Of a stretch of DNA of 64,000 bases, positions 46,535-57,600 are shown one piece after another (position 1 is the stretch's first letter; every line of letters begins with the position of its first letter). The notes under the pieces are model-generated. The model saw only the letters and a list, made by a program, of their open reading frames with translations. It did not search any database and had not been told where the DNA came from. The position numbers were made by a program, and so were the translations under genes. Origin of the DNA: Stromatinia cepivora (Eukaryota > Ascomycota > Leotiomycetes > Helotiales > Sclerotiniaceae); the NCBI GenBank assembly GCA_014898415.1, contig RCTD01000012.1, forward strand, positions 62,001 through 126,000, given 5' to 3'.

Positions 46535-47844
46535 ATGGCACCCTCAGCAACTGCAACTGTTACTATTCCAACTCAAGTTAAAAAGCCTGCAAATGATAGG
46601 TTTACTGCCGATGAGCTTGGAAACTATAAAGAGCTTGCTCCAACATCGTTCGATAAGGAAGCTGAAGAGAAAGGAGTTGGTAAATTTGCTGCTGCATCGG
46701 TACGCATTCCAAAGAATCCATCACGAGTAGTCAGTTCAACAGATCATTCTAATCTCTGACCTTAGTACCCACATTATCTCCCTACATGGGATGATGTGAC
46801 ATACCCACCTCTTGAGTCTTTTGAGCACAGAGACCATGGACTGGATGCCGACACAACATATCCAGAACTACTTGCACCAGGTGTAGAAGCAGTCGAATTG
46901 ACACCCGCAATGGGCACAGAAATCAAAGGTGTACAATTAAGTAAGCTAAGCAATGCCGGTAAAGACCAATTAGCTCGGTTTGTCGCAGAAAGAAAGGTCG
47001 TAGCTTTCAGAGATCAAGACTTTGCAGATCTACCAATCGCAGAAGCTGTCGAGTACGGCCGATATTTTGGGCGATCTCATATTCATCCAACATCTGGTGC
47101 CCCTGCTGGTCATCCTGAAATCCACCTAGTACACAGATCAGCTGGCGACAAGACGGCTGAAAGGTTCTTCGAGACTCGAACGAACAGTGTTGCATGGCAC
47201 TCAGATATCACTTATGAGAAGCAGCCGCCGGGAACAACATTCTTATATGTTCTTGACGTCCCAGAAAGCGGAGGCGATACTCTTTTCGCCAATGGTGTCG
47301 AAGCATATAATCGACTCAGCGACTCATTTAAAGAGCGTCTGCATGGGCTCTCTGCGACACACTCCGGAATTGAACAAGTGAACGCTTCTCGCTATAGTAA
47401 TGGCATTGCTCGCAGGGAGCCTGTTGTGAACGTTCACCCTATTGTCCGAACGCACCCAGTAACTGGAGAAAAGGCATTATATGTCAACAAACAATGTAAG
47501 TACAAGCGGGCTCCTCTCTATGTGCTCAGTATTGACCTTGATTCCAGTCACTCGAAAGGTTGTTGGATTTAAACAAGAGGAAAGTGATATGCTATTGGTA
47601 ATATCCCTCCAACATTAGCATCAACGATGATCTGACTGTTCTTTAGAATTTCCTGTATGATCATATTGCACTAGGAGCCGACTTTCATGTAAGAGTCAAA
47701 TGGGCACCGAAAACTGTGGTTGTGTGGGACAACAGAGTGGCGACCCATACAGCTCTTGTTGACTGGTCGGGCGGAGCTCGCAGACATCTCGCACGCATCA
47801 CACCGCAAGCTGAAGCACCATACGAGACGCCTTTCAAGGCATGA
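46535..47844 (+). CDS. TauD/TfdA-family 2-oxoglutarate-dependent dioxygenase
   Basis: A 380-aa Fe(II)/2-oxoglutarate dioxygenase of the type that releases sulphite from taurine or other sulphonates (yeast Jlp1 is related). Exons: 46535-46699, 46766-47495, 47548-47597 and 47647-47844, all in frame. Iron ligands are predicted in WHSD (His200, Asp202) and at His362 in RRHLARI; Arg365 would bind 2-oxoglutarate. Other family signatures are VVAFRDQDF, YGRYFGRSHIHPTSG, ITYEKQPPGTTFLYVLDVP, GGDTLFANGVEAY and KTVVVWDNRVATHTALVDW. The N-terminal ~55 residues form a short variable exon. The substrate (sulphonate, or another carboxylate as in TfdA) is not fixed by sequence. It converges on the next gene with only 148 bp between. 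Confidence 0.9.
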
Positions 47845-47992
47845 TAATGTATCAAACATTCTACATGTAGCTGCATCCGGTATAATAAATCATCTAGTTC
47901 ATAGTTTCTTGGATGAGGCCTTCAATGACACCACGTGAATCATATAAGATGTAGAATTGCGATGATAACATCAACACATAGTCTTCAACTCA

Positions 47993-49109
47993 TCATAAGA
48001 ACGTAGGTATAATGTCGAGCTTCCTTTTGTCTTCTTCTTCCTGCTTCTTTCTAAGTTCCGCTTGTGCAATTCGTCTTGCTATCCTATCTTGAGTTGTAGG
48101 CAGTTGAGACGACAAATCGGCTACCGGAGCTTTGGCAGGTTTAGTAATGTTGGCACTGAGAGTTGCAGGAGTCTTCGAACTCGATAGCGCAGTAGAGTTT
48201 GCTATTTTTGGTTCTGTCGGCGACCTGGCTTTTGGCTTTGTATACACGACGTCTTTCTGGGTATCTGGTCTAGAGGACGAAAACTTTGGAGCCGAAATAG
48301 GTCCGTCAAGATCATCATCTTCATCTTCGGAAGCTGTCGAATCTGGATCTAGTTCTACAGCTTGAGTCCTGCGTTTGATAGTTGGAGAAGACGAGCGTTG
48401 TACATCTTTCATTTTAGTAGGGTTGCGAAATCCCGCAGCTGCTCTTGTAGTTTTGGTAGGAGAGGCAATGTTCATCAGTGATACTCCCCGTTTCCTCGGG
48501 CTTGTCATCAGACTATAAAGTGAAGTTCCGACGAAGGGTAAAGTTTCTTCATCACTATTATCAGAAAGTCCGTCTTCTTTTTTACCAACCAATTTCTCTA
48601 AAATATTTCGCTGATCTTTCGACCTTGTAACCTCTTCGGTCTTACGTCTAGTTGCATCAGGCATTCTACCGACAACCGGCCTCGAAATGGAATTGATGGC
48701 GTCGGCATTCCGTGTTTTGGCTATTTTCCCCAGCCTTTTATATTCAGCTGTGTGTAGATGTACTGTGAATGACTTTGCGACAGCCAAAAACTCGTCTTCA
48801 ACGATACGATATTTATCGTCATGCTCTCGACCTTCCTTCATGAAACTAGGAACTTAGTCAGCAACATATAGGGAGATTTGTCATGTATATAACAAACTTT
48901 TCAGCGGGAGGTTCTGGTGGCGGGGATGTGGATGGCTCACGACCTTTGGGTTTGACCTGCTTGCGCGGATGGTCGGAACCATCATCGCTGTCCGAAGGAG
49001 AAGCTTCAACACGAGAGCGTTTTGTAGATCTGTCTACTGATGCGATACTTTTCTTCGGGCGAGTTACTGTACTTGAATCTCCCTTCTTCTTCCACGGAAG
49101 TGTTCTCAT
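47993..49109 (-). CDS. Conserved-looking nuclear-type protein of unknown function
   Basis: A 354-aa protein in two exons, 49109-48898 and 48845-47993. The 52-bp intron uses GTTTGT and CCTAG and joins PPAEN to FMKEGREHDDKYRI. The first ~70 residues are Lys/Arg/Ser-rich with two possible nuclear localisation signals (WKKKGD, RKQVKPKGR). A helical block of about 60 residues follows (DEFLAVAKSFTVHLHTAEYKR, then KTRNADAINSISRPVVGRMP). It looks like the most conserved part. The rest is low-complexity, Ser/Pro/acid-rich, with a terminal Arg/Lys/Glu helix (RIARRIAQAELRKKQEEED). I have no family name for it. It may act on chromatin or RNA, but that is inference from composition only. Confidence 0.7.
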
Positions 49110-50527
49110 GATTTGATAAGAGTACTGATGTTTGTTGTAGAATATAGTTGTGGAGGTCGCTTGATGTTGAGTTAGATGAATAGATTAGGTTAGAGCACCT
49201 CCAAACAATGCACTGACTGCTAAATTGAGCCTATATCCCGAGAAAATCGGATATTCACCTAGGCGGTCACTAAGCGTATAGTAATGTGGAGAAATTATGT
49301 GGTGAGATTTGAACAGATAATATATCACTGCCTCCGAATTCGATTACTGACAACGGCTAGCGGTATGAGCTAGTTCTTCATTCGACGTGCGATGGAGGAA
49401 ATTCCTATAAGACCTTCTGCAATATGGCAGGAATTGAGTGGAATTTTTTCGTAGCCAGTAGAAATTGCTCGGCATCGATTCCTCCTAGAAGTACCTACCC
49501 ACCTTCAATCCTTTACTTGGTTAAGTGGCAAGCTGAATTTGGACAGGTGCAATCGTTGCTTGCCATTCGATATTGTTAAAACCCGTTTCACAATCCTATA
49601 TCCTGATCGTCGACTAGTCCACAGCAGTCGTTCTCCGAGCATAGAAACTTTTTGGCTGATGGAGAGATCACCAGTCTCCCATACGAAATCCCGACAAGGA
49701 CGGAATCAAAACTACCTGGTCTCGAAAATAGGCGTGTGAAGAGTGCTGTAGGATTAGGCTGTAATGCGATGCCATGCGCTTTGCCATCAAGGAATGCATT
49801 CACCGTAGTGCTTTCCGGAACAGATTTCTTATCAAGCTTCTAAATATATCTCCTCGCAGCGATTTGCAGCTTTATTTCTCCAACAAAAAGCACAGCTAAA
49901 CCCAAAAAGAAAGAGAAAGCACTTGACCCTCAGCCATAGAACGCGTTAGGCTATCATAACAAGCGCGCAACACTATCGCAAAGAGAAAAGCCAGTAATGT
50001 TTGATCTGGCGATGGATTGTTCAATTCAGACTTGATTCACTGGTCTTTGCAACAAATACAGCTTGCTGAAGATCAAGTAAATCCCGTATCGTTGCGATTT
50101 TGAGAAGGGAAATTTGATGTGACAAGGTCCCCGGGTGGTTTGATAACGATATTGCCGCGTCTCACCGCTACAGTCTCATTTCTCCATTCGTCACGTGTTT
50201 CTTCTGATCGGAGACCCACTTTTATGGGACGCGACTCCAGAATTGGAAAGAAGCTTCGATGACTGTTCTAGAGCTCGGTGCAGCTTCACAGCCTACAGCC
50301 CACACTCTTCCGTTGGAGCCCTTTACTTGACAGATTACAATAAGGACAAAAAACTATATAGGAGTCAGACTCACCCTTATAAGATATACTCGACTCTAAT
50401 ACCAGATTTATATTGCACTTTTTTTCCTATCTCTTCGTTGGTTAACCTTATATATCGGTAATTCAATGTTCAGACCTCAGTTCGATATCGAAAATCGCCC
50501 TAGGACGAAATAGGGGTGGAATACAAA
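49110..50527. other. Spacer between the nuclear-type protein and the kinase
   Basis: 1.4 kb with divergent promoters. Open frames of about 70 codons overlap on both strands at 49588-49843 and resemble nothing known. A TCACGTG lies near 50191. The frame of the kinase is open from 50516, but its first ATG is at 50528. Confidence 0.45.
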
Positions 50528-53162
50528 ATGTCTTTCAATGGGAACAAGAAAACCTTCTCTAGCGATGAGGAGACAACGGATGAAAAATCTCAATATGATT
50601 CATCCACCGAAGATATACATCTTCCTCACCTGACTCCCTCCACGGCCCTCACAAGATTTGGTGATGTACCATTGCCAGTTGGACAATCAAATAACCAACA
50701 ATCTACTCTCTTCTACCTCTCCTTGATCGAGGCAAGATGCAAGGCACAAGCCTTGACCACATTAAACTCTGGTCGTGCACCACATGATCAACTGCCGGAA
50801 AACCATCCAGATATCCAACGTTTAGCTCAGGTTCTCTTTAGCGATATGGCGGGTGAGCTTCGTAGGTCTGGTGTACTTCCTAGAGCAGATGAGCTTGCGA
50901 GTCGACAATTTGCAACTCTGCGTGAGGGTTATCTTTCAACATTCGATTTGATTCTCGCGAACAGTGCATCACAGCGGGTACAAAACTCGACCTTCAGCCA
51001 CAACTCCATTCTCCCCCTGGCATCTGGTTCATCATTCGGAATGTCCCACTTTGATCAGCCGCCAAATCTCAATCTTGAGATGATTCCCAAGAATCCATTC
51101 TCATCGGCTGCGTTAACTTCGAATCCCTTTCAGTATAGGTCGATTTATAATAGAGAATGGGAGCAGATTAGTCTCTTGGGCAAGGGAGGATTTGGCGCAG
51201 TCTACAAAGTCAGACACAGAGTTGATGATCTAGAGTGCGCTATCAAGAAGGTGAGCACTGAGCCACTTTCCGATCAGGATATCCAAGAGTTCAGACTACA
51301 GTTCCACAATGAGAAGCTTTTGGATTATTCGATCTAATTGAGACATTCAAATTACTTCAGATACTGAATTGTACTCAAATTTTCGAATTTCCTCAACATT
51401 GAAGTTTGCATCTAGTCTGCTAAGACCGAACTGATGGACATTCTACCCCAATGTCCAACTCTATTGTGGCATCCATCTTTGTTTGAGTGTTCATCTCTGT
51501 TTGAATTTCTGACCTAATGTGAATATTATGTCGCTAACTTCCGTATTTGGTAGGTCATCATCACACCAGATCAGCTACGCAATGTTGATACAGCAGCACT
51601 GTTGTCTGAGGTCAAAGCATTGGCTGAACACAAACACCCCAATATTGTCAATTACTATGGCTGCTGGATTGAAATGGGCAATGAGATTGTTCCATCAGCG
51701 AGGCGGTTGATGGGCGCTGATGAGTCAAGCTACCTTTCAATGACTATGAGGTAAGATACCCTTAAAATCTGTTGTAAAGCTTTTAATGCCCGGACAATGT
51801 GGTTAGTACTTCTATTAGTCCAGATTGCAGTCCGATAATCAGGATTCTCTTGATTCTTGAATCTAATTGGAGCATTCAAATCGTTTTGAATGTTGAATTG
51901 AGCTCAGAAATTCAGGGATTGAATGATCACATCTAATCTGCTAATCTGGACTATTGGACGCCTTGACGCAATCCAAGAATGAACCCGCTTAACATTATAC
52001 TAATACCATCTTGATCCACGAAGGCGACCTTGTGTATTGAGCTCAATTGAAAAATTGAGTTTGCCTGGAACGCCGAAATATTTCAAAGCTCGAATACAAT
52101 CCTATTTATTGGAAACTGTTTGTGATTTTGGAATTCTACTAACAATTAGCTTAGTGAAGTCGAGAAATCAGAAGACGAACTTGGAATGCAGGAAGATCCC
52201 ACTTTCGGCATGACTGACTTGCGTCTGGATATGGAGAAAGAACTAGAGAAGGACAATAGAAGACAGCGCCAAGGCAGAATGAGCAGTGGTATTATCTTTG
52301 ACATTTCAGAGTCAAAAACTACCACGGCTAGCAAGAAGTCGACAAATGTAGAGGACGAGGAAGATGGAGATGGAGATGAAGATGAAGATGACAATACCAT
52401 CAATTCACAAGACAATAGGGCTCGAATTCTATACATTCGGTTTACTGTCTATCCTCTTACATTAGAGGAATACATCTCGACTGATGCACCACATCCAGGC
52501 CACGAGTTTCCTATCCGCCACTGCTTTCATACAATTCCCACAATCCGAATTTTAAGTGCTATTCTCAATGGAGTTCAATATCTCCACGCGAAACGCTTGA
52601 TTCATAGAGATCTCAAGCCCGCCAATATATTCCTATCCGCCAAGAAAGATCTCGAAGCATTCGTTCCCTCCCACGACCTCATAGACGTCTGTAGGAGCGC
52701 CTGTCCCACCTGTACTGGTTCCACGGATCAAAACAAAGCTTATATCACACCTTGCATTGGAGATCTTGGCTTAGCAGTCAAATTAGCAAACGAACTACAG
52801 CTAATCCCGCCACTAGCCCTTATACTAGAGCCATAGAGCTCAACCCATCATCACAGCTTTCTCGCCTCGGATCAAAGCAAGCAGGTACAAAGCTATATAT
52901 GCCTCCAGGAAAGTCTTCTATTGTCTGTCCTAAATTGGACGTTTATGCCTTGGGTATTATAGCTTTTGAGCTAATTACCCCTTTTACAACCCGTACTGAG
53001 CGCCATATTGTACTAAATAATATCAAATCGGGCATATATCCAACCGGATTTGAGAACCACGACATGGCAGAGGGGATTAAGGGGATGGTAGCTCAGAAGA
53101 GATCCAATAGGTGGGATTGTGAGAGGGTTAGGGAGTGGATTGAGGGTTTTAAGGTTGCTTAG
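50528..53162 (+). CDS. eIF2-alpha kinase of the HRI/PERK-like type
   Basis: A Ser/Thr kinase with the split catalytic domain of eIF2-alpha kinases, which lower translation under stress. The proposed model is 50528-51250, 51554-51750, 52155-52776 and 52857-53162, giving 615 aa. The Gly loop GKGGFG is at 218-223, and the ATP-binding Lys is in CAIKK (240). The helix C region reads ALLSEVKALAEHKHPNIVNY, with an acidic insert (about 350-385) between lobes. The catalytic loop is HRDLKPANIF (about 457-466). Subdomain VII reads GDLGLA instead of DFG, as in other members of this group. The activation-segment end reads GTKLYMPPG, where Glu is expected as the last residue. The third intron needs a weak GTCAAA donor; without it there is a frameshift, so the gene may be damaged. 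Introns 1 and 2 carry a shared repeat. Confidence 0.75.
51289..51440. repeat. Intron repeat, copy A (kinase intron 1)
   Basis: This stretch of intron 1 aligns along its length with copy B in intron 2. Best parts: AGTTCAGACTACAGTT versus AGTCCAGATTGCAGTC at the left end; ATCTAATTGAGACATTCAAA versus ATCTAATTGGAGCATTCAAA in the middle; CATCTAGTCTGCTAAG versus CATCTAATCTGCTAAT at the right end. Differences are mostly transitions. Confidence 0.65.
51813..51959. repeat. Intron repeat, copy B (kinase intron 2), with inverted ends
   Basis: The left end TATTAGTCCAGATTGCAG (51813-51830) and the right end CTGCTAATCTGGACTATTG (51938-51956) are inverted copies with one indel, so the copy is foldback-like. 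Bases 51816-51833 are an exact 18-base reverse complement of 22070-22087 in SNG1-like intron 2. Confidence 0.7.
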
Positions 53163-54147
53163 GAGTAATAGGTGGTAGGATAGGCGAGAACGATAGGGGA
53201 ATGAATTTTAGACTTGTACTATACCCGGTTAAGCGTTTCAGGAATTCAAAGAACTAGATTCCACTTATACATGTAATTCAGTTCGCTTCCAACAATGAAA
53301 GACTAGTGAACCTTGGAATAATCTCAAACATTAAATGATTTTCATCATTTAAACATTGAAGCCATTTCAATTATTCAATCGATCTTTGATCTTAGACGAA
53401 CTCATTAATCATCAAAACATCATCGAAGATTCAAATTTGAAGGATTTAAATCGATCTGCAGTCCGTACTGTTAGACACACCAACTTACTGTTTCATTTAT
53501 CACCCCACCATATCTCGAACAATAATCACTTTCTCAATCATTAGTCCCTTCCTGAACAACTTTTCCCGCTTTCAACTTCTCTTTATATACGCCCAGGCTT
53601 AGGTAGATATCTAAGATGACTCCAACGCGTGCCATTCATTCAATGTATCTAGTTTGGATGCTTTACTGGAAGCTTTTCGGAAGGTGTTTATCTTTGAGAG
53701 AGTAATTTTATAGATGTAGAGAATGGTACTCCATTATAATCGATACTAGGCCAGAAGGGGATGTTTGTTTCATTCATCAGGAAGACTGAAGAAAACATCA
53801 TTCTGGACCTATTTTTCTGGGATAAAAAAGTTCGTTTATCAGCTCTCTGGCCTGCAATGTAATTCATTTGCGGTGACGCTATCATGACCGGTGGATGTAA
53901 ATTCGCGCTATCCAACTTCTTTGAGTAGATTATGTTATTTAACCTTTTATTTATCACTATCGAATACCGACTCGAACCCAAACATCTGGGACGGTTTTGC
54001 TTTCAATTGCACTACGCAATTGCTACATTGGGTTTCAAGAGCTTTCTACGGAAGCGGAGAATTTAAATATCGATCTTTTTCGAGGGTAGTGGTAGCCGAA
54101 GATCCTCAGATGGAGGACTTGCTGCCGGAACCAGGCATGAGCACCCG
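53163..54147. other. Spacer downstream of the kinase
   Basis: About 1 kb of AT-rich sequence without a convincing frame. The left part is probably the kinase 3' untranslated region. Confidence 0.5.
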
Positions 54148-54602
54148 TACCCTACCCAGGGTATTTGACCTCTACGGGGTGGTTACCCTACCACATAGAG
54201 GTTTTATAGGGTAGTTACCCAGCAATACCGCCGAGTGGCAAAATACCGTAGGGTAAATATCATATAATCGTTCTATATTACCATCCAAAGTTGAAATTAT
54301 CTCTAATTAATTTAATCAATGAAATATATCGGCTGATCGATATCATATAATATATAATATTATATAATGTTATATAATATCTATCATATAATATAATATC
54401 TATAATGTTATACAATATCTATTATATAATATAATATCTATTATACAATATAATATCTATTATATAATATCACATATTATATATTTACAATACCCTAACA
54501 CTCAGAGCATTTCATAAAATAATTACCCTACCCTATAGAAATAAAACAGGGTAATATACCAGCAGGTTTTACCCCGGGTTACCTTGGTATATATACCCTA
54601 CC
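54148..54602. repeat. AT-rich block flanked by TACCCTA/TAGGGTA motifs
   Basis: Both flanks carry many short copies of TACCCTA in either direction (TACCCTACCC, GGTTACCCTACC, TAGGGTAGTTACC at the left; TTACCCTACCCTA, CAGGGTAATATACC, TATACCCTACC at the right). The core (about 54240-54490) is almost pure A/T, with ATAATATCTAT units. Local inverted pairs such as GGTTACCCTA and TAGGGTAGTTACC could fold back. It resembles a decayed foldback element. Confidence 0.5.
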
Positions 54603-57600
54603 TTTTGCACAACCCTGGCCGGAACTGCACTTATGGCTCTTGATAGAATAAATAGAGGTCTGCCAAGCCGGGGAAAGCTACTAGGACAATGTTTTATTTG
54701 CCCTAGGCTGCATGATTAACAGGTATTAAAGTCGGCGTAACAATTCATGCACGAAGGATCTTGGTGGACTGGAGTGCGGGATGAAATTGTGTGGAATTAT
54801 TATCTGCTACTGGAGGAACACTTTGAGGACTATCATCTACAATACATGATACCATGTCACATGCAAGACCTAAGTGGATTACATGGATGTCGGTAATGCG
54901 TAATTTCTAGGGATGAAGTCATTTGGTACGGGAGAAGATTGATGGATGAGGGAAAAGATGCGGAGTTGCATGTTAGACAGGGAGGCTGTCATGATTTTGA
55001 TATATCGGTCCTCCAGGCAATAATCTCCAAGACGGCTGAGGTTATCAAATTGGAGTGGGTGATTAGATTAGTCGGGAGAGTTGGACATCCTAAAACCTGA
55101 TCAGGAAGTGGTGGAGTACAAATAGTTTACCTCAGCCTCAAAAATCCATCAATAATATTTATCATTATATACAGCCTTGATCAAAAGGTACATTTCTCTC
55201 CCTCATACTCCCTTGACCCCAAAAAACATATCACCACATGTCGTTGCAACTCCGCTACCCACCCCCGCATTTCCAGCCCCCACGGCGTTGCTATCCCAAA
55301 ACAGAAGTCCCTCCCGAACTCCACGTCGGAACCATGTTCCCTCACCCACACACACATAATATCTGCACATGCATGTGATAGTGACTGCGACTGTGATCGG
55401 CAAATGTTAAAATAAATAAAAGACTCACCCAAACTTTCCGATTCCTGCACTCCGCTATCACATCACCAATGTTCCGTGGTTGGGACGCGGTTCGTGCATT
55501 CGGGAATTTTTCGTTATGGGGAATGTGGTCAGGGGGTGGGATGTGAGCCGTGAGGCTGAGATAGATGAGGTTGCAATGCATTTTCTTTTGGGTGAAAGGT
55601 GTTCAATTCTTGAATTTTCTTTATTGTAATGAAGAAATCAAATTTAAAAGTTTATAACTTTTTGTTATCTGTTGTTCTCTAAACAAGGCATTGATGATCA
55701 AATTTCTTGAAAATTTATAGGTCCTTTTCCATCAATTCAATCGCGATGACATATGACTACTATACCTCTCTATATAACTAAATTCTCAAGAGAGGAGATG
55801 AATATGAATTAATATAGAAAAGTAATTCTCCGAGGCTTCTGAGATGCAAACAAATATCTTCAAAGTGAAGTCCCGGGTTCTTAACATCACTTCAAAATTG
55901 TTACTGATGTTATTTACATCTTGCAATATTTCAAGTATAATTATGGCAGCAATTTCAGCGGAGACAGAGGTCAATTCGGCATTTCTAAAATGAGCCAGTA
56001 AGATTGAGAACCACATTTTTCGTTGTTTACCCGGATCTCTTGAAGTTCTTGACTTGGAAACTTCTTGGCTTGCGGATATGCTACGAAACTTTGAGAAGAG
56101 GGAAAGTTATCTGATCTGCTAAGACTGACTTTTGTATTGACCTTCGTCCAGTGAAATAAAATATTGCTCTTCGCTCACAAATAGATGCCGTATAAGATCT
56201 TACAAGGACGCGTAACGCAGTGAGCATCATCAATGCCATTCCATGCCATCGTAAGCCTTGGTCCCTCATCTAGTCTGTGTTCCTGACAGAGCCATACAAT
56301 TTCCTCTCTCTCTCCTTTGATCTGCACTAGCATCAAAGACTTGTACATTTTGGAATTGGAAGCTTGAGTATAATTTTACTATAAGATTATACAGTACCTA
56401 CCTAAACTTTGATCATCCAAATTTCGCAAATAGAACTGGCTCTGTGCCTTTCAAGACCCCGCTATCGCTGTGAGTTTACTTTCTCGAGTCTCGATATTTT
56501 GTGGTACCTTTCATCCCATCTCCATCTTCCGTCTTAGCAAGCCGAGTAGATGTTCCCCATGGGGAATGAGAATATGAAGCTACCCGTGATTTCCAAAGGG
56601 ATATTGGTGGCACTCCATCATATATAAACCCAAAGCCCTGTTCCCTGTCCCGTGCAGACGGTTATGCTTCGTAGATCTCTTGCAGGTACAGACGTCCAAT
56701 GATCATCTATGCACATGCCAAGTGGACAGGAAGGAAAGAAAAGGCTGATTACATACCGTGTACCCATCCCGCTCTTCAGATTTTCTCTCGTATAACAACC
56801 ATTGCCCGGCCTGAGGAAATTGTTGAATTCTCGTCTTGCCTTAAATACACGTGGCAACCGCGGGAACACATACAAATGCAGCAGTGAGATTATCGTCATC
56901 AATTTCCATTTCCGTCGTCGCCACGTGGAGTGTTCGTACAGGACGGGAAAAGCGTCTTTTCCTTTCCTTTTTTCCTTTTCGCAAAGAGTTTAGTTTTGAT
57001 CGTTTCGTTGAATACAATGCAAGGTCGTTCGTTGGTTCAGCTTGTCGTTTTGGATGTCATGCAGCACAATGGACCTGAAAAAAGTCTAGACCAACACTTT
57101 GCCAACAGGCGCAGTACAAAAGAGAGATACATGGATTCTAAATTGGATACATGAAATTGTGATCAACCCGACGACCAGGAACCGAAATTCGGCTTCATGC
57201 AGCAAGCCAAGGGTAAGAAGATCAAATAAGGATCCAGAACCGTGGTTGGTAAGAAGTTGCTGTGATACAAGGATGCAAGGCCCTGTTACCTGTCCATGCA
57301 CAGAAGAAAACACAAATAGAATCGAAGATTAAAGTAAGCTTTTACTTATTCAGTTTTATATTCTTTTGTTGGAAATAAGAGATGCCATCACAACAGCTAT
57401 GTCAGCAACAGCAAGCAACCAAAATAGAAGCATTTTAATTCGGGACTATCTAATTCAGCTGAACTCGAGACCCGATTATGGCAATTCTTGGCGAATTTGC
57501 CAGAAGTATTTTAAGGCCCGGATTGTGCCGACCGACTTTTTTCAAGAATAAAAAGTCTTGTGTAAGGAAGTAATTCATGCAGGTAGCCATATGGGAAATT

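Noticed and set aside
49588..49843. Overlapping ~70-codon ORFs on both strands
   Set aside because: No family likeness; mutual overlap suggests chance.
54148..54602. Interstitial telomere repeat
   Set aside because: The motif is TACCCTA/TAGGGTA in mixed orientation, not a tandem TTAGGG array.
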